DNA of 64,000 nucleotides from an uncultured Acidobacteriota bacterium (GCA_951812665.1 CATOST010000018.1:310001-374000), one strand, 5' to 3'. Shown: positions 16,574-25,810, numbered from the stretch's first letter. The notes: generated by a model from the sequence alone, not told the origin. Translations and numbers: made by a program.

Positions 16574-18637
16574 CTATGCTCCGAGGTAGAGATAGCAGCC
16601 GATGATGAGCACCAGCCCCAAGACGAAGAAGGCGATGTAGCGTTGAACCAGACCGGTCTGCAGACGCCGCAAGATTGAACTGAAGAATTCCACGATCTCC
16701 GCCGTCAGATTCACCAGCCGGTCCACGATGTGGATGTCCGCCTGACCCGAGATCCAGGCGGAGATGCGGGTGGCGGCGGCGCTTCCGTTCACCAGGCCGT
16801 CCACCACCTTGAGATCGAAGGCGCTGAGCCAGGTTCCCAGGCCCTTGCAGCGATTCACGAAGACGGCGTCGTAGATCTCGTCCACGTAGAACTTGTTGTA
16901 GACGACCCGGTGGAGGCCGTGGAACCGTGCGCGCAATTGCCCCGCCTTCTGGGGCCGGGCGAGGAAGAAATGATAGGCCAGGAAGATGCCGCCGCCGGCG
17001 ACCGCCACCGAAACCAGCGTCAGGAGAATCTCCTCCAGATACGAATGGTGGCCTGTCGCCTCGGGCTGATACGCCGTGGCCAGAGCCGGTTCCAGGAAAT
17101 GCTCGAAGACGTTGGGCCCCAGCCAGGCCGGAAGTCCCAGGTAGCCAGCCACCACCGAACCCCCCGCCAGCACCATGAGGGGGACGGTCATCACCCGGGG
17201 CGATTCGTGAGGCGTGTGCCCGCCATCGAGGTCGTGCCGTTCCTCCCCATAAAAGGTCAGGAACATCATGCGGAACATGTAGAAGGCGGTCATGCCCGCC
17301 ACCAGCACGCCGACGCCCCAGATCAGGGGGCTGCCTCCCGGGAGGCTGAAGGCGCGCCACAGGATTTCGTCCTTGGAGAAGAAGCCGGACAGAAACGGTA
17401 CGCCGGCGATGGCCAGGGTCCCCACCAACATGGTCAGCCAGGTGACGGGGAGGTATTTCTTCAGACCTCCCATCTTCATCATGTCCTGTTCGTGATGCAT
17501 CCCCATGATGACGCTGCCCGAACCCAGGAAGAGGAGAGCCTTGAAGAAGGCGTGGGTCATCAGATGGAAGATTCCGGCGGTGAAGGCGCCGACACCCAGC
17601 GCGGTCACCATGTAGCCCAGTTGGCTCACCGTGGAATAGGCCAGAACCCGCTTGATGTCCCGCTGAAACAGGGCGATGCAGGCCGCCAGCAAGGCGGTCA
17701 CGATTCCCACCACGGCCACCAGCAGCATGATATCGGGCGCCCGGCTGTAGATGGCTGCCGATCGGCCCACCATGTAGACTCCGGCCGTCACCATGGTGGC
17801 GGCGTGGATCAGCGCGCTGACCGGTGTCGGACCTTCCATGGCGTCGGGAAGCCAGACGTAGAGGGGAATCTGGGCGCTCTTTCCGGCGGCGCCGATGAAG
17901 AGCAGCAGCGCCGCCCAGCTCAACGGGCCCCAGACGGCCTCGGGCTCCGGAACCAGGATGGCGATCCGGGAGAAGAGATCGGTGAAGTCCAGGGTCCCGA
18001 AGTAGGCGAAGAGCAGCATCATCCCCAGGATGAAGCCGTAGTCGCCGATACGGTTGACCACGAAGGCCTTCTTGGCGGCGTCCCCGGCGCTCCTCTTCTC
18101 CAGGTAGTAGCCGATGAGCAGATAGGAGCAGAGGCCCACTCCTTCCCAGCCCACGAACATGAGGAGGAAGTTGTTGGCCAGGACCAGCGTGAGCATCATG
18201 AACATGAACAGGTTCATGTAGGCGAAGAAGCGGTAGAAGCCCTCTTCCTCGTACATGTACCCGATGGAGTAGAGGTGGATCAGGAATCCGATTCCCGTGA
18301 CCACCAGGATCATGACGGCCGAGAGGGGATCCAGTTGGAATCCCCAGTTGATCTGGAACTGGGCAAGCTCTCCGGAGACGGTCCGGATCATCAGGCCGGG
18401 GATCCAATTGAAGAGATTCACCTCGTGGATCCGGTTCTCCGGATCCAGCTCGAGCAGACCGGCGAACGAACCCAGCGAGATCAGGAACGCCAGCAGCACC
18501 GCGCCGCACGCGACCACGGCCACGAAGCTCTTTTGGGGCCGGCGGCCGGTCCGGCGGACACACCAGAGTCCCCAGAGGCCGTTGATCAGGAACCCCGCCA
18601 GGGGACAAAGGGGAATCAGCCAAATGTAGTTCAGCAT
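16574..18637 (-). CDS. nuoL: NADH-quinone oxidoreductase subunit L
   Basis: A 687-residue membrane protein: antiporter core with FVGWEGVGLCSYLLIGYY, IPLYVWLPDAMEGPTPVSAL and QRDIKRVLAYSTVSQLGYM, plus the long C-terminal lateral helix (about the last 140 residues) that braces the membrane arm. It is the distal proton pump of complex I. It follows nuoK by 14 bases. Confidence 0.98.
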   Translation of the reverse strand: MLNYIWLIPLCPLAGFLINGLWGLWCVRRTGRRPQKSFVAVVACGAVLLAFLISLGSFAGLLELDPENRIHEVNLFNWIPGLMIRTVSGELAQFQINWGFQLDPLSAVMILVVTGIGFLIHLYSIGYMYEEEGFYRFFAYMNLFMFMMLTLVLANNFLLMFVGWEGVGLCSYLLIGYYLEKRSAGDAAKKAFVVNRIGDYGFILGMMLLFAYFGTLDFTDLFSRIAILVPEPEAVWGPLSWAALLLFIGAAGKSAQIPLYVWLPDAMEGPTPVSALIHAATMVTAGVYMVGRSAAIYSRAPDIMLLVAVVGIVTALLAACIALFQRDIKRVLAYSTVSQLGYMVTALGVGAFTAGIFHLMTHAFFKALLFLGSGSVIMGMHHEQDMMKMGGLKKYLPVTWLTMLVGTLAIAGVPFLSGFFSKDEILWRAFSLPGGSPLIWGVGVLVAGMTAFYMFRMMFLTFYGEERHDLDGGHTPHESPRVMTVPLMVLAGGSVVAGYLGLPAWLGPNVFEHFLEPALATAYQPEATGHHSYLEEILLTLVSVAVAGGGIFLAYHFFLARPQKAGQLRARFHGLHRVVYNKFYVDEIYDAVFVNRCKGLGTWLSAFDLKVVDGLVNGSAAATRISAWISGQADIHIVDRLVNLTAEIVEFFSSILRRLQTGLVQRYIAFFVLGLVLIIGCYLYLGA

Positions 18638-18651
18638 GCCATGAACCCGGG

Positions 18652-18954
18652 TCAGCCTCTCATGAGGTCGATCTCATCCATGTTGATGGTTTCCCGGTTG
18701 CGGAAGAGGGCGATCACGATGCCCAGTCCCACTGCCGCCTCGGCCGCGGCTACGGTGATGACGAAGATGACGAAGACCTGGCCGGCCAGATCCTGCAGGT
18801 GAGCCGAGAAGGCGATCAGGTTCAAATTCACGGCATTGAGCATGAGCTCGATGGACATGAAGATGATGATGACGTTTCTGCGGGTGAGGACGCCGACGGC
18901 ACCGATGGTGAAGACGATGGCGCTCAGGAAGAGGTAGTGATTGGGTCCGATCAT
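18652..18954 (-). CDS. nuoK: NADH-quinone oxidoreductase subunit K
   Basis: 100 residues, three helices. It shows the conserved [24 protein letters not shown] pattern, seen here as [16 protein letters not shown] with its membrane Glu, and [12 protein letters not shown] with the second Glu. Both carry protons in the E-channel. It lies 18 bases after nuoJ. Confidence 0.97.
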   Translation of the reverse strand: MIGPNHYLFLSAIVFTIGAVGVLTRRNVIIIFMSIELMLNAVNLNLIAFSAHLQDLAGQVFVIFVITVAAAEAAVGLGIVIALFRNRETINMDEIDLMRG

Positions 18955-18972
18955 CCTAGACTCCGCGCCGGT

Positions 18973-19485
18973 TCAGATCTCCTTCTTGGCCAATACCACG
19001 GCGCCGACGATGGCGACCAGAAGCAGGACCGATGCAATCTCGAAGGGAAGGAGGTAGGTGCTGTAGAGAATGGTCCCTACGGCTTCCGTATTCATGGTCT
19101 CGGTGGTGGTGATGACGCCGGATTCGGCCAGCCCCTCCTCCAGAGAAACGGTTCCCCGGAAAATGAGGAGGCTCAGCTCCAGGCAGAGGACCACGGCCAG
19201 GACCACGCCGGTCCTCCACTGCCGGCTCAGCTTCGGCTGACGGTCCAGAGCCTCGATGCTGACCAGCATGATGACGAAGAGAAAAAGCACCATGATGCCG
19301 CCCACGTAGACCAGCACCTGGACCGCGCCCACGAACTCCGCCTCCATGAGGAAGAAGAATCCCGCCACCGCCAGCAGCGCCGAGACCAGATAGACGGCGC
19401 TCCGCACCGGGTTCCGCGCGGTCACCGTGAGGATGGAGAAGGTCACCAGAATCAGAGCCAGCGCGTAGAAGAGATAGGTTTCCAT
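18973..19485 (-). CDS. nuoJ: NADH-quinone oxidoreductase subunit J
   Basis: A 170-residue, five-helix subunit. It has FLMEAEFVGAVQVLVYVGGIM, the Glu/Gly-rich helix of the family with the pi-bulge region, and a C-terminal helix ending VVLAKKEI. The 272 bases between the nuoI stop and this start hold a 158-bp miniature element, so the ribosome cannot couple here from nuoI, and transcription must cross the element. Confidence 0.95.
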   Translation of the reverse strand: METYLFYALALILVTFSILTVTARNPVRSAVYLVSALLAVAGFFFLMEAEFVGAVQVLVYVGGIMVLFLFVIMLVSIEALDRQPKLSRQWRTGVVLAVVLCLELSLLIFRGTVSLEEGLAESGVITTTETMNTEAVGTILYSTYLLPFEIASVLLLVAIVGAVVLAKKEI

Positions 19486-19492
19486 GCTCTAT

Positions 19493-19650
19493 CAGTCCGT
19501 GGTGAAAGTCCCGCGAGCACCGAGACCGTTCCTGCGCCCGCCGGACAAGGCGCGATGAGGGAGCATACCGGGAGTATGTGACCGAGTCGCAACGCAGTCC
19601 GCCGGGATGCAGGGACGGTCGAATGCCGTGGCGACTTTTGCCACGGACTG
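19493..19650 (+). mobile_element. MITE copy A (158 bp) between nuoI and nuoJ
   Basis: Starts CAGTCCGTGGTGAAAGTC and ends GACTTTTGCCACGGACTG, imperfect terminal inverted repeats. Inner inverted arms pair over most of the length, so the RNA would form one long hairpin. The same element occurs at 24412, 46632 and 47735, and split at 40710. Flanking 4-mers (CTAT and ATAC) do not match here. It carries no gene. Bases 19651-19757 between it and the nuoI stop hold nothing recognisable. Confidence 0.88.
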
Positions 19651-19757
19651 ATACCTTCCGTTGCCTGGAACCCGGCCGCCCATCCAGTGGTCCGTCAAGC
19701 GGTCGGCACCGCGAAAATGCTCCGGATCCGGAGACACCGGAGCGTTCATGAAGACCG

Positions 19758-20219
19758 TCAATTGTAGTTCTTCCCGAAATCGATGCGGTCCCAACACTTC
19801 TCCAGCCGCTCTCGATCCCACACCATGTCCCTGCGGTCGTATGCGGCCAGCTCGAAGTCCTGGGTCAGCTCGACGGCATTGGTGGGACACACCTCCTGGC
19901 AGAGTCCGCAGAAGAGGCAGCGGGAAGTGTCGAAAGTGTAGTGCGTCAGCACCTTCTTGCGGCTCTCCGGATCCCTGGTGGAGCCGACGACGATCAGGTC
20001 TTCCGGGCAGATCAGGGCGCACAGGTCACAGGCGATGCAGAGGGTCTCACCCGTTTCCGGATCGTTGTTCAGGCGGGGAGCTCCCTTGTAGCGCTCCGCC
20101 AGCTTGGGTATCTCGGTCGGATACTGTTCCGTGTACACCTTGGTGTAGGTGTAGCGAAAGGTCACGGCCAGACCCTTCAAGATGTCCCAGAAGAGCATGC
20201 GGCGTAGAAATTCAATCAT
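19758..20219 (-). CDS. nuoI: NADH-quinone oxidoreductase subunit I
   Basis: A 153-residue ferredoxin-like subunit with two 4Fe-4S motifs: CIACDLCALICP near residue 60 and CLFCGLCQEVCP near 105. It carries electrons through clusters N6a and N6b in the peripheral arm. It is flanked by nuoH upstream (85-base gap) and, downstream, by the miniature element before nuoJ. Confidence 0.97.
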   Translation of the reverse strand: MIEFLRRMLFWDILKGLAVTFRYTYTKVYTEQYPTEIPKLAERYKGAPRLNNDPETGETLCIACDLCALICPEDLIVVGSTRDPESRKKVLTHYTFDTSRCLFCGLCQEVCPTNAVELTQDFELAAYDRRDMVWDRERLEKCWDRIDFGKNYN

Positions 20220-20304
20220 TGCTGATCCGTCCGATGTTTGGAGCCGGACTCGAACGAGACGTCCCGGCTCGACCCGTCAATTTACAAATCCGTATTGGAG
20301 TTGT

Positions 20305-21405
20305 CTACATGAAAACCAGCACCACTCCCGCCGTGACGATGACGTTGGCCAGGGCCAGCGGGAGAAAGAGCTTCCAGCCGTAGCGCATCAACTGGTCGAA
20401 ACGGTAGCGGGGAAGCGTGCCCCGGACCCAGATGAAGACGTACAGCAACACGAACACCTTGATCACGAACCACAACAGCGGAGGGATCAGGTCCAGGAAT
20501 GAGAGCCACTCCACGTTGGGAAAGGGCCTCAGCCATCCCCCCAGGAACAGGGTCACCGCCACCGCGCAGACGGTTACCATGGCGGCGTACTCGGCGATGA
20601 AATACAGGGAGAAGCGGAAGCCGCTGTATTCAGTGTGAAAACCGCCCACCAGTTCGGTTTCGGCCTCGGGTAGATCGAAGGGCAACCGGTTGGTCTCGGC
20701 CATGCCGCAGATGAAGAAGAGGACGAAGGCCAGAGGCTGGTAGAAGATGTACCAGACCTCGGCTTCCCGCTGATTTTCCACGATCTGGACCAGGCTCAGG
20801 GATTGGGTCACCAGCAGGACTCCGATCACGGAGAAGCCCAGGGCCACCTCGTAGCTGATCATCTGGGCGCTGGAGCGAAGTGCTCCCAGCAGCGGGTATT
20901 TGCTGTTGGAGGCCCAACCTCCCAGGATGACGCCCAGGATTCCGACGGAAGAAATCGAGAGCACGAACAGGAGCGCGATGTTGATGTCGGTGACGAAGCC
21001 TCCCGAAGCGGCGGACTGGGTTGCGATGGACTCCACGGCCGCCGCGTCCAGAAAGGGACTCAGTACCCAGCGCAGAAGGCCCTCCATCATTCCCGGAGGA
21101 CCGAACGGAATCACGGCGAACACCACGAAGGCGGGGATCAGGCTGATGGCGGGAGCCAGAGTGAAGAGCAGCTTGTCCGACCGGGCCGGGACGATGTCTT
21201 CCTTGAGGATGAACTTCAGCCCGTCGGCGATGGGCTGAAGCAACCCGTGCCAACCGACGCGCATGGGTCCCAGGCGCACCTGGATATGGGCGATGACCTT
21301 GCGTTCGAGCAGGGTTATGTAGGCGACGGCGCCGGAAAGAACGAGCACGATCACCGCGATCTTGGCGAACGGTATGATTCCGTAGACGATGATCCACTCG
21401 GCCAT
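20305..21405 (-). CDS. nuoH: NADH-quinone oxidoreductase subunit H
   Basis: A 366-residue membrane subunit with eight helices. Signatures are ERKVIAHIQVRLGPMRVGWHG at the N-terminus (ERKVIAHIQVRLGP), AETNRLPFDLPEAETELVGGF, and IWVRGTLPRYRFDQLMRYGW near the C-terminus. It links the quinone site to the membrane arm. Its start codon overlaps the nuoD stop by one base. Confidence 0.98.
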   Translation of the reverse strand: MAEWIIVYGIIPFAKIAVIVLVLSGAVAYITLLERKVIAHIQVRLGPMRVGWHGLLQPIADGLKFILKEDIVPARSDKLLFTLAPAISLIPAFVVFAVIPFGPPGMMEGLLRWVLSPFLDAAAVESIATQSAASGGFVTDINIALLFVLSISSVGILGVILGGWASNSKYPLLGALRSSAQMISYEVALGFSVIGVLLVTQSLSLVQIVENQREAEVWYIFYQPLAFVLFFICGMAETNRLPFDLPEAETELVGGFHTEYSGFRFSLYFIAEYAAMVTVCAVAVTLFLGGWLRPFPNVEWLSFLDLIPPLLWFVIKVFVLLYVFIWVRGTLPRYRFDQLMRYGWKLFLPLALANVIVTAGVVLVFM

Positions 21406-22517
21406 CAGCGGTCGATCTCCCCCAGCACGATATCCAGCGTTCCGATGATGGCCACCACGTCCGCCACCAGATGTCCGCGAACCAGCCGCCGCAGAGCCTG
21501 GAGACTGATGAACGTGGGTGGTCGGATCCGGAGCCGGAAGGGTTGCGGCGAGCCGTCACTGACGATGTAGTATCCCAATTCTCCCCTCGGGCTCTCGATG
21601 GCCGAGTAGTACTCGCCGACGGCCGGCTTGGGAATCTTGGGGGCCCGGCCGCGAATCGGACCGTCGGGCATGGTGTCCAGGGCTTGGGTGATGATGAGCC
21701 GGCTCTGACGCATCTCTTCGAGCCGGATCAGGTACCGGTCATAGGTATCGCCATTCTTCCCCATGGGCACGTCGAACTGGAACTGCTCGTAGCCACCGTA
21801 GGGCCGGAGCTTGCGGATGTCGTGGTCGACCCCGGAGCCCCGAAGCGGGGGACCGCTCAGCCCCCAGTCGATGGCCTCCTCGGCCGAGATGACGCCGACG
21901 CCTTTGGTTCGCTCCAGCCAGATGCGATTCCGGGTGAGGAGCTGCTCGTACTCGTCGACGCGCGCCGGAAACTCGTCGATGAACTTTCGGCAGGCCGCCT
22001 CGAACCCGGCAGGCATGTCCAGCCACAAACCTCCGATCCGGAAGGCGTGGGTGGTCAGACGAGCGCCGAAGAGAGCCTCGAACAGCTTCAGGATCTCTTC
22101 CCGCTCCCGGAAGCAATAGAGGAAGACGGTCATGGCCCCGATGTCGATGGCATGGGTGGCCAACCAGAGCAGATGGCTCGCGATCCGGTTGAATTCGGTC
22201 ATCATGATCCGAATCTGGCGAGCCCGCTCCGGAACCTTTATGCCCAGCAGTTTTTCCACTCCCAACACATATCCGTAGACGTTGGACACGGCCGAGATGT
22301 AGTCCGTCCGGTCGAAGTAGGGAGTGCACTTGATGTAGTTGCGGTTCTCGGCGATCTTCTCGACGCCCCGGTGGAGATAGCCGATGATGCTCTCGGCATC
22401 GACCACCCGTTCTCCGTCCAGCTTGAGCCGGACTCGCAGCACGCCGTGGGTGGACGGGTGCTGGGGACCCATGTTGATCTCGAGTTCCTTGGTGTCGAGT
22501 ATGGTCTGCCGGTTCAT
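21405..22517 (-). CDS. nuoD: NADH-quinone oxidoreductase subunit D
   Basis: A 370-residue 49-kDa-type subunit. The N-terminus has the MGPQHPSTHGVLR quinone-site loop, then YLHRGVEKIAE, and it ends in the conserved DIVLGEIDR. It forms the quinone pocket with NuoB. It is separate from NuoC, unlike the fused NuoCD of enterobacteria. The gene lies 3 bases after nuoC. Confidence 0.98.
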   Translation of the reverse strand: MNRQTILDTKELEINMGPQHPSTHGVLRVRLKLDGERVVDAESIIGYLHRGVEKIAENRNYIKCTPYFDRTDYISAVSNVYGYVLGVEKLLGIKVPERARQIRIMMTEFNRIASHLLWLATHAIDIGAMTVFLYCFREREEILKLFEALFGARLTTHAFRIGGLWLDMPAGFEAACRKFIDEFPARVDEYEQLLTRNRIWLERTKGVGVISAEEAIDWGLSGPPLRGSGVDHDIRKLRPYGGYEQFQFDVPMGKNGDTYDRYLIRLEEMRQSRLIITQALDTMPDGPIRGRAPKIPKPAVGEYYSAIESPRGELGYYIVSDGSPQPFRLRIRPPTFISLQALRRLVRGHLVADVVAIIGTLDIVLGEIDR

Positions 22518-22520
22518 GGC

Positions 22521-23219
22521 CTAATCGGGTGTCTTTCGGATCTTCAGGTGATTGCGGATCCAGCTCTGGTCCTGCAGCTTGATGTCGTAGTCCTTCCGCA
22601 GCGGAAATCCATGCCAGTCGTCGGGCAGGAGGATGCGTTTCAAGTCGGGGTGGCCGGAGAACAGAATCCCGAACATGTCGTAGACCTCCCGTTCCAGCCA
22701 GTCGGCGGTCTTCCAGATCGAGGTCATGGAGGGAACCGGATCGCCCTCCCGCACCCGGCTCTTGACGCGAACCAGCTTCTTGGTCGCGTAGGAATAGAGG
22801 TGGTAGATCATCAGGAACCGCTCCTGGTCCCCCAGGTAGTCCAGGGCCGAGACGTCGATCAGGTAGTCGAAAGGCGATTCGGAATGGTCGCGCAGAGCCA
22901 GCATGACGTCGTAGAGGGCGGCCGGCGTCACCGTGTAGATGCTCTGGCCCAGAAAAGACTGCCCCGAGAGGATCTCGCCCGGAAACTGCTCTCTCAGACT
23001 TTCCAGGACCGCATCGTCCTTCAGGTCTTCGTAGCTCGGCCCCTTCTTTCTCCTTTTCCGAAGCAGCCGCTTCCGAAGCGGCCGTTTGCGAAGAAGCCGC
23101 TTGCGGACCGGCCGCTTCCGCGCGGGACGGACAGCCCGGGTCCTGGGGCGCCGCGCCGGCTTCGGCTTCTCGCCGTCTGAGTTGGTCTTTTTCGCCCTGG
23201 TCTCGTCGTCCATCTTCAA
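22521..23219 (-). CDS. nuoC: NADH-quinone oxidoreductase subunit C with basic repeat tail
   Basis: 232 residues. The C-terminal 170 are a normal 30-kDa subunit ([50 protein letters not shown]). The first 60 or so residues are abnormal: a hydrophilic start, then a run of about 40 residues made almost only of Arg, Lys, Pro and Leu in short units such as [18 protein letters not shown]. The DNA behind it (23047-23130) repeats CGGAAGCGGC-like units. The frame is intact and the basic tail joins directly to [10 protein letters not shown]. Its role is unknown. Confidence 0.95.
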   Translation of the reverse strand: MKMDDETRAKKTNSDGEKPKPARRPRTRAVRPARKRPVRKRLLRKRPLRKRLLRKRRKKGPSYEDLKDDAVLESLREQFPGEILSGQSFLGQSIYTVTPAALYDVMLALRDHSESPFDYLIDVSALDYLGDQERFLMIYHLYSYATKKLVRVKSRVREGDPVPSMTSIWKTADWLEREVYDMFGILFSGHPDLKRILLPDDWHGFPLRKDYDIKLQDQSWIRNHLKIRKTPD

Positions 23220-23250
23220 GAGGGGTTGGGAAGGGCTTCCCGGGGGGAAG

Positions 23251-23739
23251 CTAGCTGGCCCGCGGCTCCGGCTTGTCCGTGATACTCATCAGATCGATCT
23301 TGTCCTGAAGACGCATGAGCCCGTACAGGAGCGCCTCGGGCCGCGGCGGGCACCCTGGAATGTACACGTCCACCGGTATGACTTTATCCACGCCCTGCAA
23401 GGTCGAATAGGTGTCGAAGGGGCCACCGGCGCTGGAGCAGGCCCCCATCGAGATGACCCACTTGGGATCCGGCATCTGCACGTAGAGGCGCTGGATCACC
23501 TCGGCCATCTTCAGGGTGACGGTTCCGGCCACGATGATCAGGTCGGACTGGCGCGGCGAGGGTCTGAAGATGCCGGCTCCGAACCGGTCCATGTCGAATC
23601 GGGAGGCGCCGGTGGCCATCATCTCGATGGCGCAGCAGGCCAGACCGAAAGTCATGGGCCAGAGGGAGGACTTCCGCGCCCAGTTGAAGACCGAGTCGGC
23701 CGTCGTGGTGATAACGTTCTTCTCTATGCTCCGGTCCAT
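23251..23739 (-). CDS. nuoB: NADH-quinone oxidoreductase subunit B
   Basis: A 162-residue PSST-type subunit holding cluster N2, the electron donor to quinone. The tandem Cys pair in [13 protein letters not shown], the later Cys in [13 protein letters not shown] and the last in [16 protein letters not shown] are all present. It lies 100 bases after nuoA and 31 before nuoC. Confidence 0.98.
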   Translation of the reverse strand: MDRSIEKNVITTTADSVFNWARKSSLWPMTFGLACCAIEMMATGASRFDMDRFGAGIFRPSPRQSDLIIVAGTVTLKMAEVIQRLYVQMPDPKWVISMGACSSAGGPFDTYSTLQGVDKVIPVDVYIPGCPPRPEALLYGLMRLQDKIDLMSITDKPEPRAS

Positions 23740-23839
23740 GTTTCGACCTCGATCGGGTTGATCGGAAACGGTTCGGGAGTCAGTGGCGAAAGTCCCGCTC
23801 CGCCCCGGTCGGGTTCAGCGGGATTTGTACCACGGGCCC

Positions 23840-24196
23840 CTATGCCCATTCCAGTGCGCCCTTTTTCCAAACGTAGAAATACCCCACGATCAGGATCCCC
23901 AGGAAGATGACCATTTCGATGAACCCGAAGAGGGCCAGCTTGTCGTAGATGACCGCCCAGGGAAAGAGGAAGATCGTCTCCACGTCAAAAATGACGAAGA
24001 GGATGGCGATGATGTAGAAGCGCACCGAAAATCGGCCTCTGGCGTCATTGATGGGATCGACGCCGCATTCGTAGGGCATCAGCTTCTCGGCACTGGGCAG
24101 GTGGGGCCGAAGGAGCCTTCCCACCAGCAGTCCCACCACGGGAAGGGTGATGGCCACCAGGATGAAGATCAATATGGGAATGTAGGATCCGAGCAC
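23840..24196 (-). CDS. nuoA: NADH-quinone oxidoreductase subunit A
   Basis: A 118-residue, three-helix subunit and the first gene of the operon. Signatures are MPYECGVDPINDARGRFSVRF (MPYECGVDP) and FVIFDVETIFLFPWAV with the conserved acidic residues. The start is GTG at 24196 with AAGGAGAAAGC before it. A TAGAAT -10 box lies 55 bases upstream. Confidence 0.97.
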   Translation of the reverse strand: MLGSYIPILIFILVAITLPVVGLLVGRLLRPHLPSAEKLMPYECGVDPINDARGRFSVRFYIIAILFVIFDVETIFLFPWAVIYDKLALFGFIEMVIFLGILIVGYFYVWKKGALEWA

Positions 24197-24250
24197 CGCT
24201 TTCTCCTTGGGGTAAGTCCCATCCGGGACCCGTTCACCGTACGGGTGCCT

Positions 24251-24256
24251 ATTCTA
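24251..24256 (-). promoter_or_regulatory. Possible -10 box of the nuo operon
   Basis: TAGAAT on the minus strand, in the context GCTAGAATAGG, 55 bases before the nuoA start. No convincing -35 hexamer is found at the right distance. The 427 bases between nuoA and the next gene otherwise hold only the miniature element at 24412-24569. Confidence 0.35.
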
Positions 24257-24411
24257 GCAGACACAATCCCGGCGTTCGACAAATCGCTTGAGGACTGTCG
24301 GTATTACGTGTTTGCATCCGGAGAAGACCCTGCCCCGAACCCGCAAAAAGATCCCGGACCGGTGTGAGTTGGCGGTAGGCCGCGAGCTCCGCGGACATCA
24401 TCTCTCCCTAC

Positions 24412-24569
24412 CAGCCCGTGGCAAAAGTCGTCACGGCATTCGACCGTCCCTGCATCCCGGCGGACGGCGTTGCGATTCGGGCACATACTCCCGGTATGCA
24501 CCCGAATCGCGCCTTGTCCGGCGGGCGCAGGAACGGTCTCGGTGCTCGCGGGACTTTCACCACGGACTG
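24412..24569 (-). mobile_element. MITE copy B (158 bp)
   Basis: Same element as at 19493 but inverted: begins CAGCCCGTGGCAAAAGTC and ends GACTTTCACCACGGACTG. The centre forms CATAC/GTATG arms around a 5-base loop. It lies between the nuo promoter region and the orphan 89-residue gene. No coding capacity; short open frames across it are chance. Confidence 0.88.
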
Positions 24570-24623
24570 ATAAGGAGGACGAGAAGGTTTGCGTCAAAGA
24601 ACGCTTCGGTGAGACGCATTGGG

Positions 24624-24893
24624 TCAGTTCGACGCCGTCAGAGTGCGATGCGTCACGGATTGAACTTCACCAGAGAGGTCATCGACGTGAACGATCTTGA
24701 AAGTTCGTTCGGTGTTCAGGGGGAGTAGAAACGACGGTCGAACAAAGCTGATGGTTACTTTCCAGGTCGGTGGTCCCTCCGTAAACCTGATCTCTTCCAG
24801 CCTTGGATCCCGGATATTTTCATCCGCAAAAATTGTAACGATGCTCTCCTTCGCTTTTTTCACGGCTTCTCTCACGTCCATTCGGCCCTTCAT
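24624..24893 (-). CDS. Hypothetical 89-residue protein
   Basis: I do not recognise the family. From the ATG at 24893 (GGAGGAAGGAG lies upstream) the product is a compact alpha/beta protein: an N-terminal helix (VREAVKKAKESIVTIFADE), a central strand pair (RFTEGPPTWKVTISFVRP) and a C-terminal strand (TERTFKIVHVDDLSGEVQSV). An ATG at 24881 is an alternative start, and the frame is open upstream to 25028. Small proteins of this shape often travel with accessory genes, and here the gene lies between a miniature element and higBA. Bases 24894-25257 hold no other gene I can support. Confidence 0.6.
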   Translation of the reverse strand: MKGRMDVREAVKKAKESIVTIFADENIRDPRLEEIRFTEGPPTWKVTISFVRPSFLLPLNTERTFKIVHVDDLSGEVQSVTHRTLTASN

Positions 24894-25257
24894 GGTTCCA
24901 CCATCTCCTTCCTCCAGCCGCACGGTCCATACTCCCACTTCTTCTACGACGAGACCACTGGGATCATGAGCAGAATTTGAAACCGAGAACTTTCGGCGTT
25001 TCGTAAGCCCATTTCCATATGCCGGCACCTGATCCCAGCCTCCGCCAGCCCGGCGGTACGGCGTAATCCGGTCGATATTGCAGGGCCTCCGTCGCCAATT
25101 CGTTGCCCTCCTTCAGTGGTAGCCGACCACATCGATAAAGGTGACCGAACCAAGGGTGTCCACCTCCTTGGCTGCGTGTCGCCTACGGCCAAGGAAACCA
25201 ATTGCATCGGCCTGTCCAGGAGACAAGGCTTGCAACAAAGCGTGCCTCTGCGGCATA

Positions 25258-25539
25258 GTGTGTTGCATTCGGTGCGCGCACAAAGGATTGCAACGACTGG
25301 TTGCACGAGACGATGCTCGACTGCTGCCCCAACCCCTCACCAGCCCTATCCGTCGCATCTTGACGGAACTGGCGGCCGCGCAATCGGCCCACGACATGAG
25401 TCTGCCCGGTTACCGGCTGCATCGGCTGAAAGGCACTCGACGTGAGCAATGGAGCGTGCGCGTCTCGGGCAACTGGCGCATTGTCTTCCGCTTCGTCGAG
25501 GGTGAGGCGGTGGACGTAGATTTGATCGATTACCATTGA
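25258..25539 (+). CDS. higB: HigB family toxin (RelE superfamily)
   Basis: A 93-residue mRNA-cleaving toxin. The start is taken as GTG at 25258, which gives the usual HigB length and places the family's IRxxxHKGL start in register (IRCAHKGLQRL). The rest matches well: AAQSAHDMSLPGYRLHRLKG, then WSVRVSGNWRIVFRFVEGEAVDVDLIDYH (core SGNWRIVFRF). A longer frame runs upstream to 25141 but codes for Cys-rich sequence unlike the family. It lies 16 bases before higA. This is the reversed toxin-first order typical of higBA. Confidence 0.9.
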   Translation: MCCIRCAHKGLQRLVARDDARLLPQPLTSPIRRILTELAAAQSAHDMSLPGYRLHRLKGTRREQWSVRVSGNWRIVFRFVEGEAVDVDLIDYH

Positions 25540-25555
25540 CTGACGGAGGCCCCAA

Positions 25556-25810
25556 ATGATGAACCCGACACATCCCGGCGAAAGCGTCCGCAACTGCATC
25601 AATGAATCCGGCTGGACGGTAACGGAGTGTGCGGACCGGCTTGGCGTTACTCGCAACAATCTTTCTCGATTGCTGAACGGACGGATCGGGATATCGGCGC
25701 GGGTTGCCCTGGGACTGGAGTCCATTGGCTGGAGCAACGCAGAATTCTGGATGCGCCTGCAAGCCAACTACGAATTGGCGCAAGAACGCCGCAAGCAGGC
25801 CGCCGCGTGA
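25556..25810 (+). CDS. higA: HigA family antitoxin (XRE-type)
   Basis: 84 residues with a helix-turn-helix of the HigA type: HPGESVRNCINESGWTVTECA then RLGVTRNNLSRLLNGRIGIS and ARVALGLESIGWSNAEFWMRLQ. It binds HigB and the operon promoter. Bases 25811-26047 downstream hold nothing I can identify. Confidence 0.93.
   Translation: MMNPTHPGESVRNCINESGWTVTECADRLGVTRNNLSRLLNGRIGISARVALGLESIGWSNAEFWMRLQANYELAQERRKQAAA

Noticed and set aside
19489..19654. A 4-bp target duplication for MITE copies A and B
   Set aside because: Flanks are CTAT/ATAC for A and CTAC/ATAA for B, which do not match. The duplication is supported by copy D and partly by C and E only.
23780..23815. CAGTGGCGAAAGTCCCGC as a further solo MITE end after nuoA
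   Set aside because: It matches the MITE end only with a 3-base gap and then diverges. Too short to separate from chance.
24304..24597. Open frames across the MITE copies that translate to similar peptides at several sites
   Set aside because: The similarity is due to the repeated element itself. Frames start and end outside it at random, and the element forms a hairpin.
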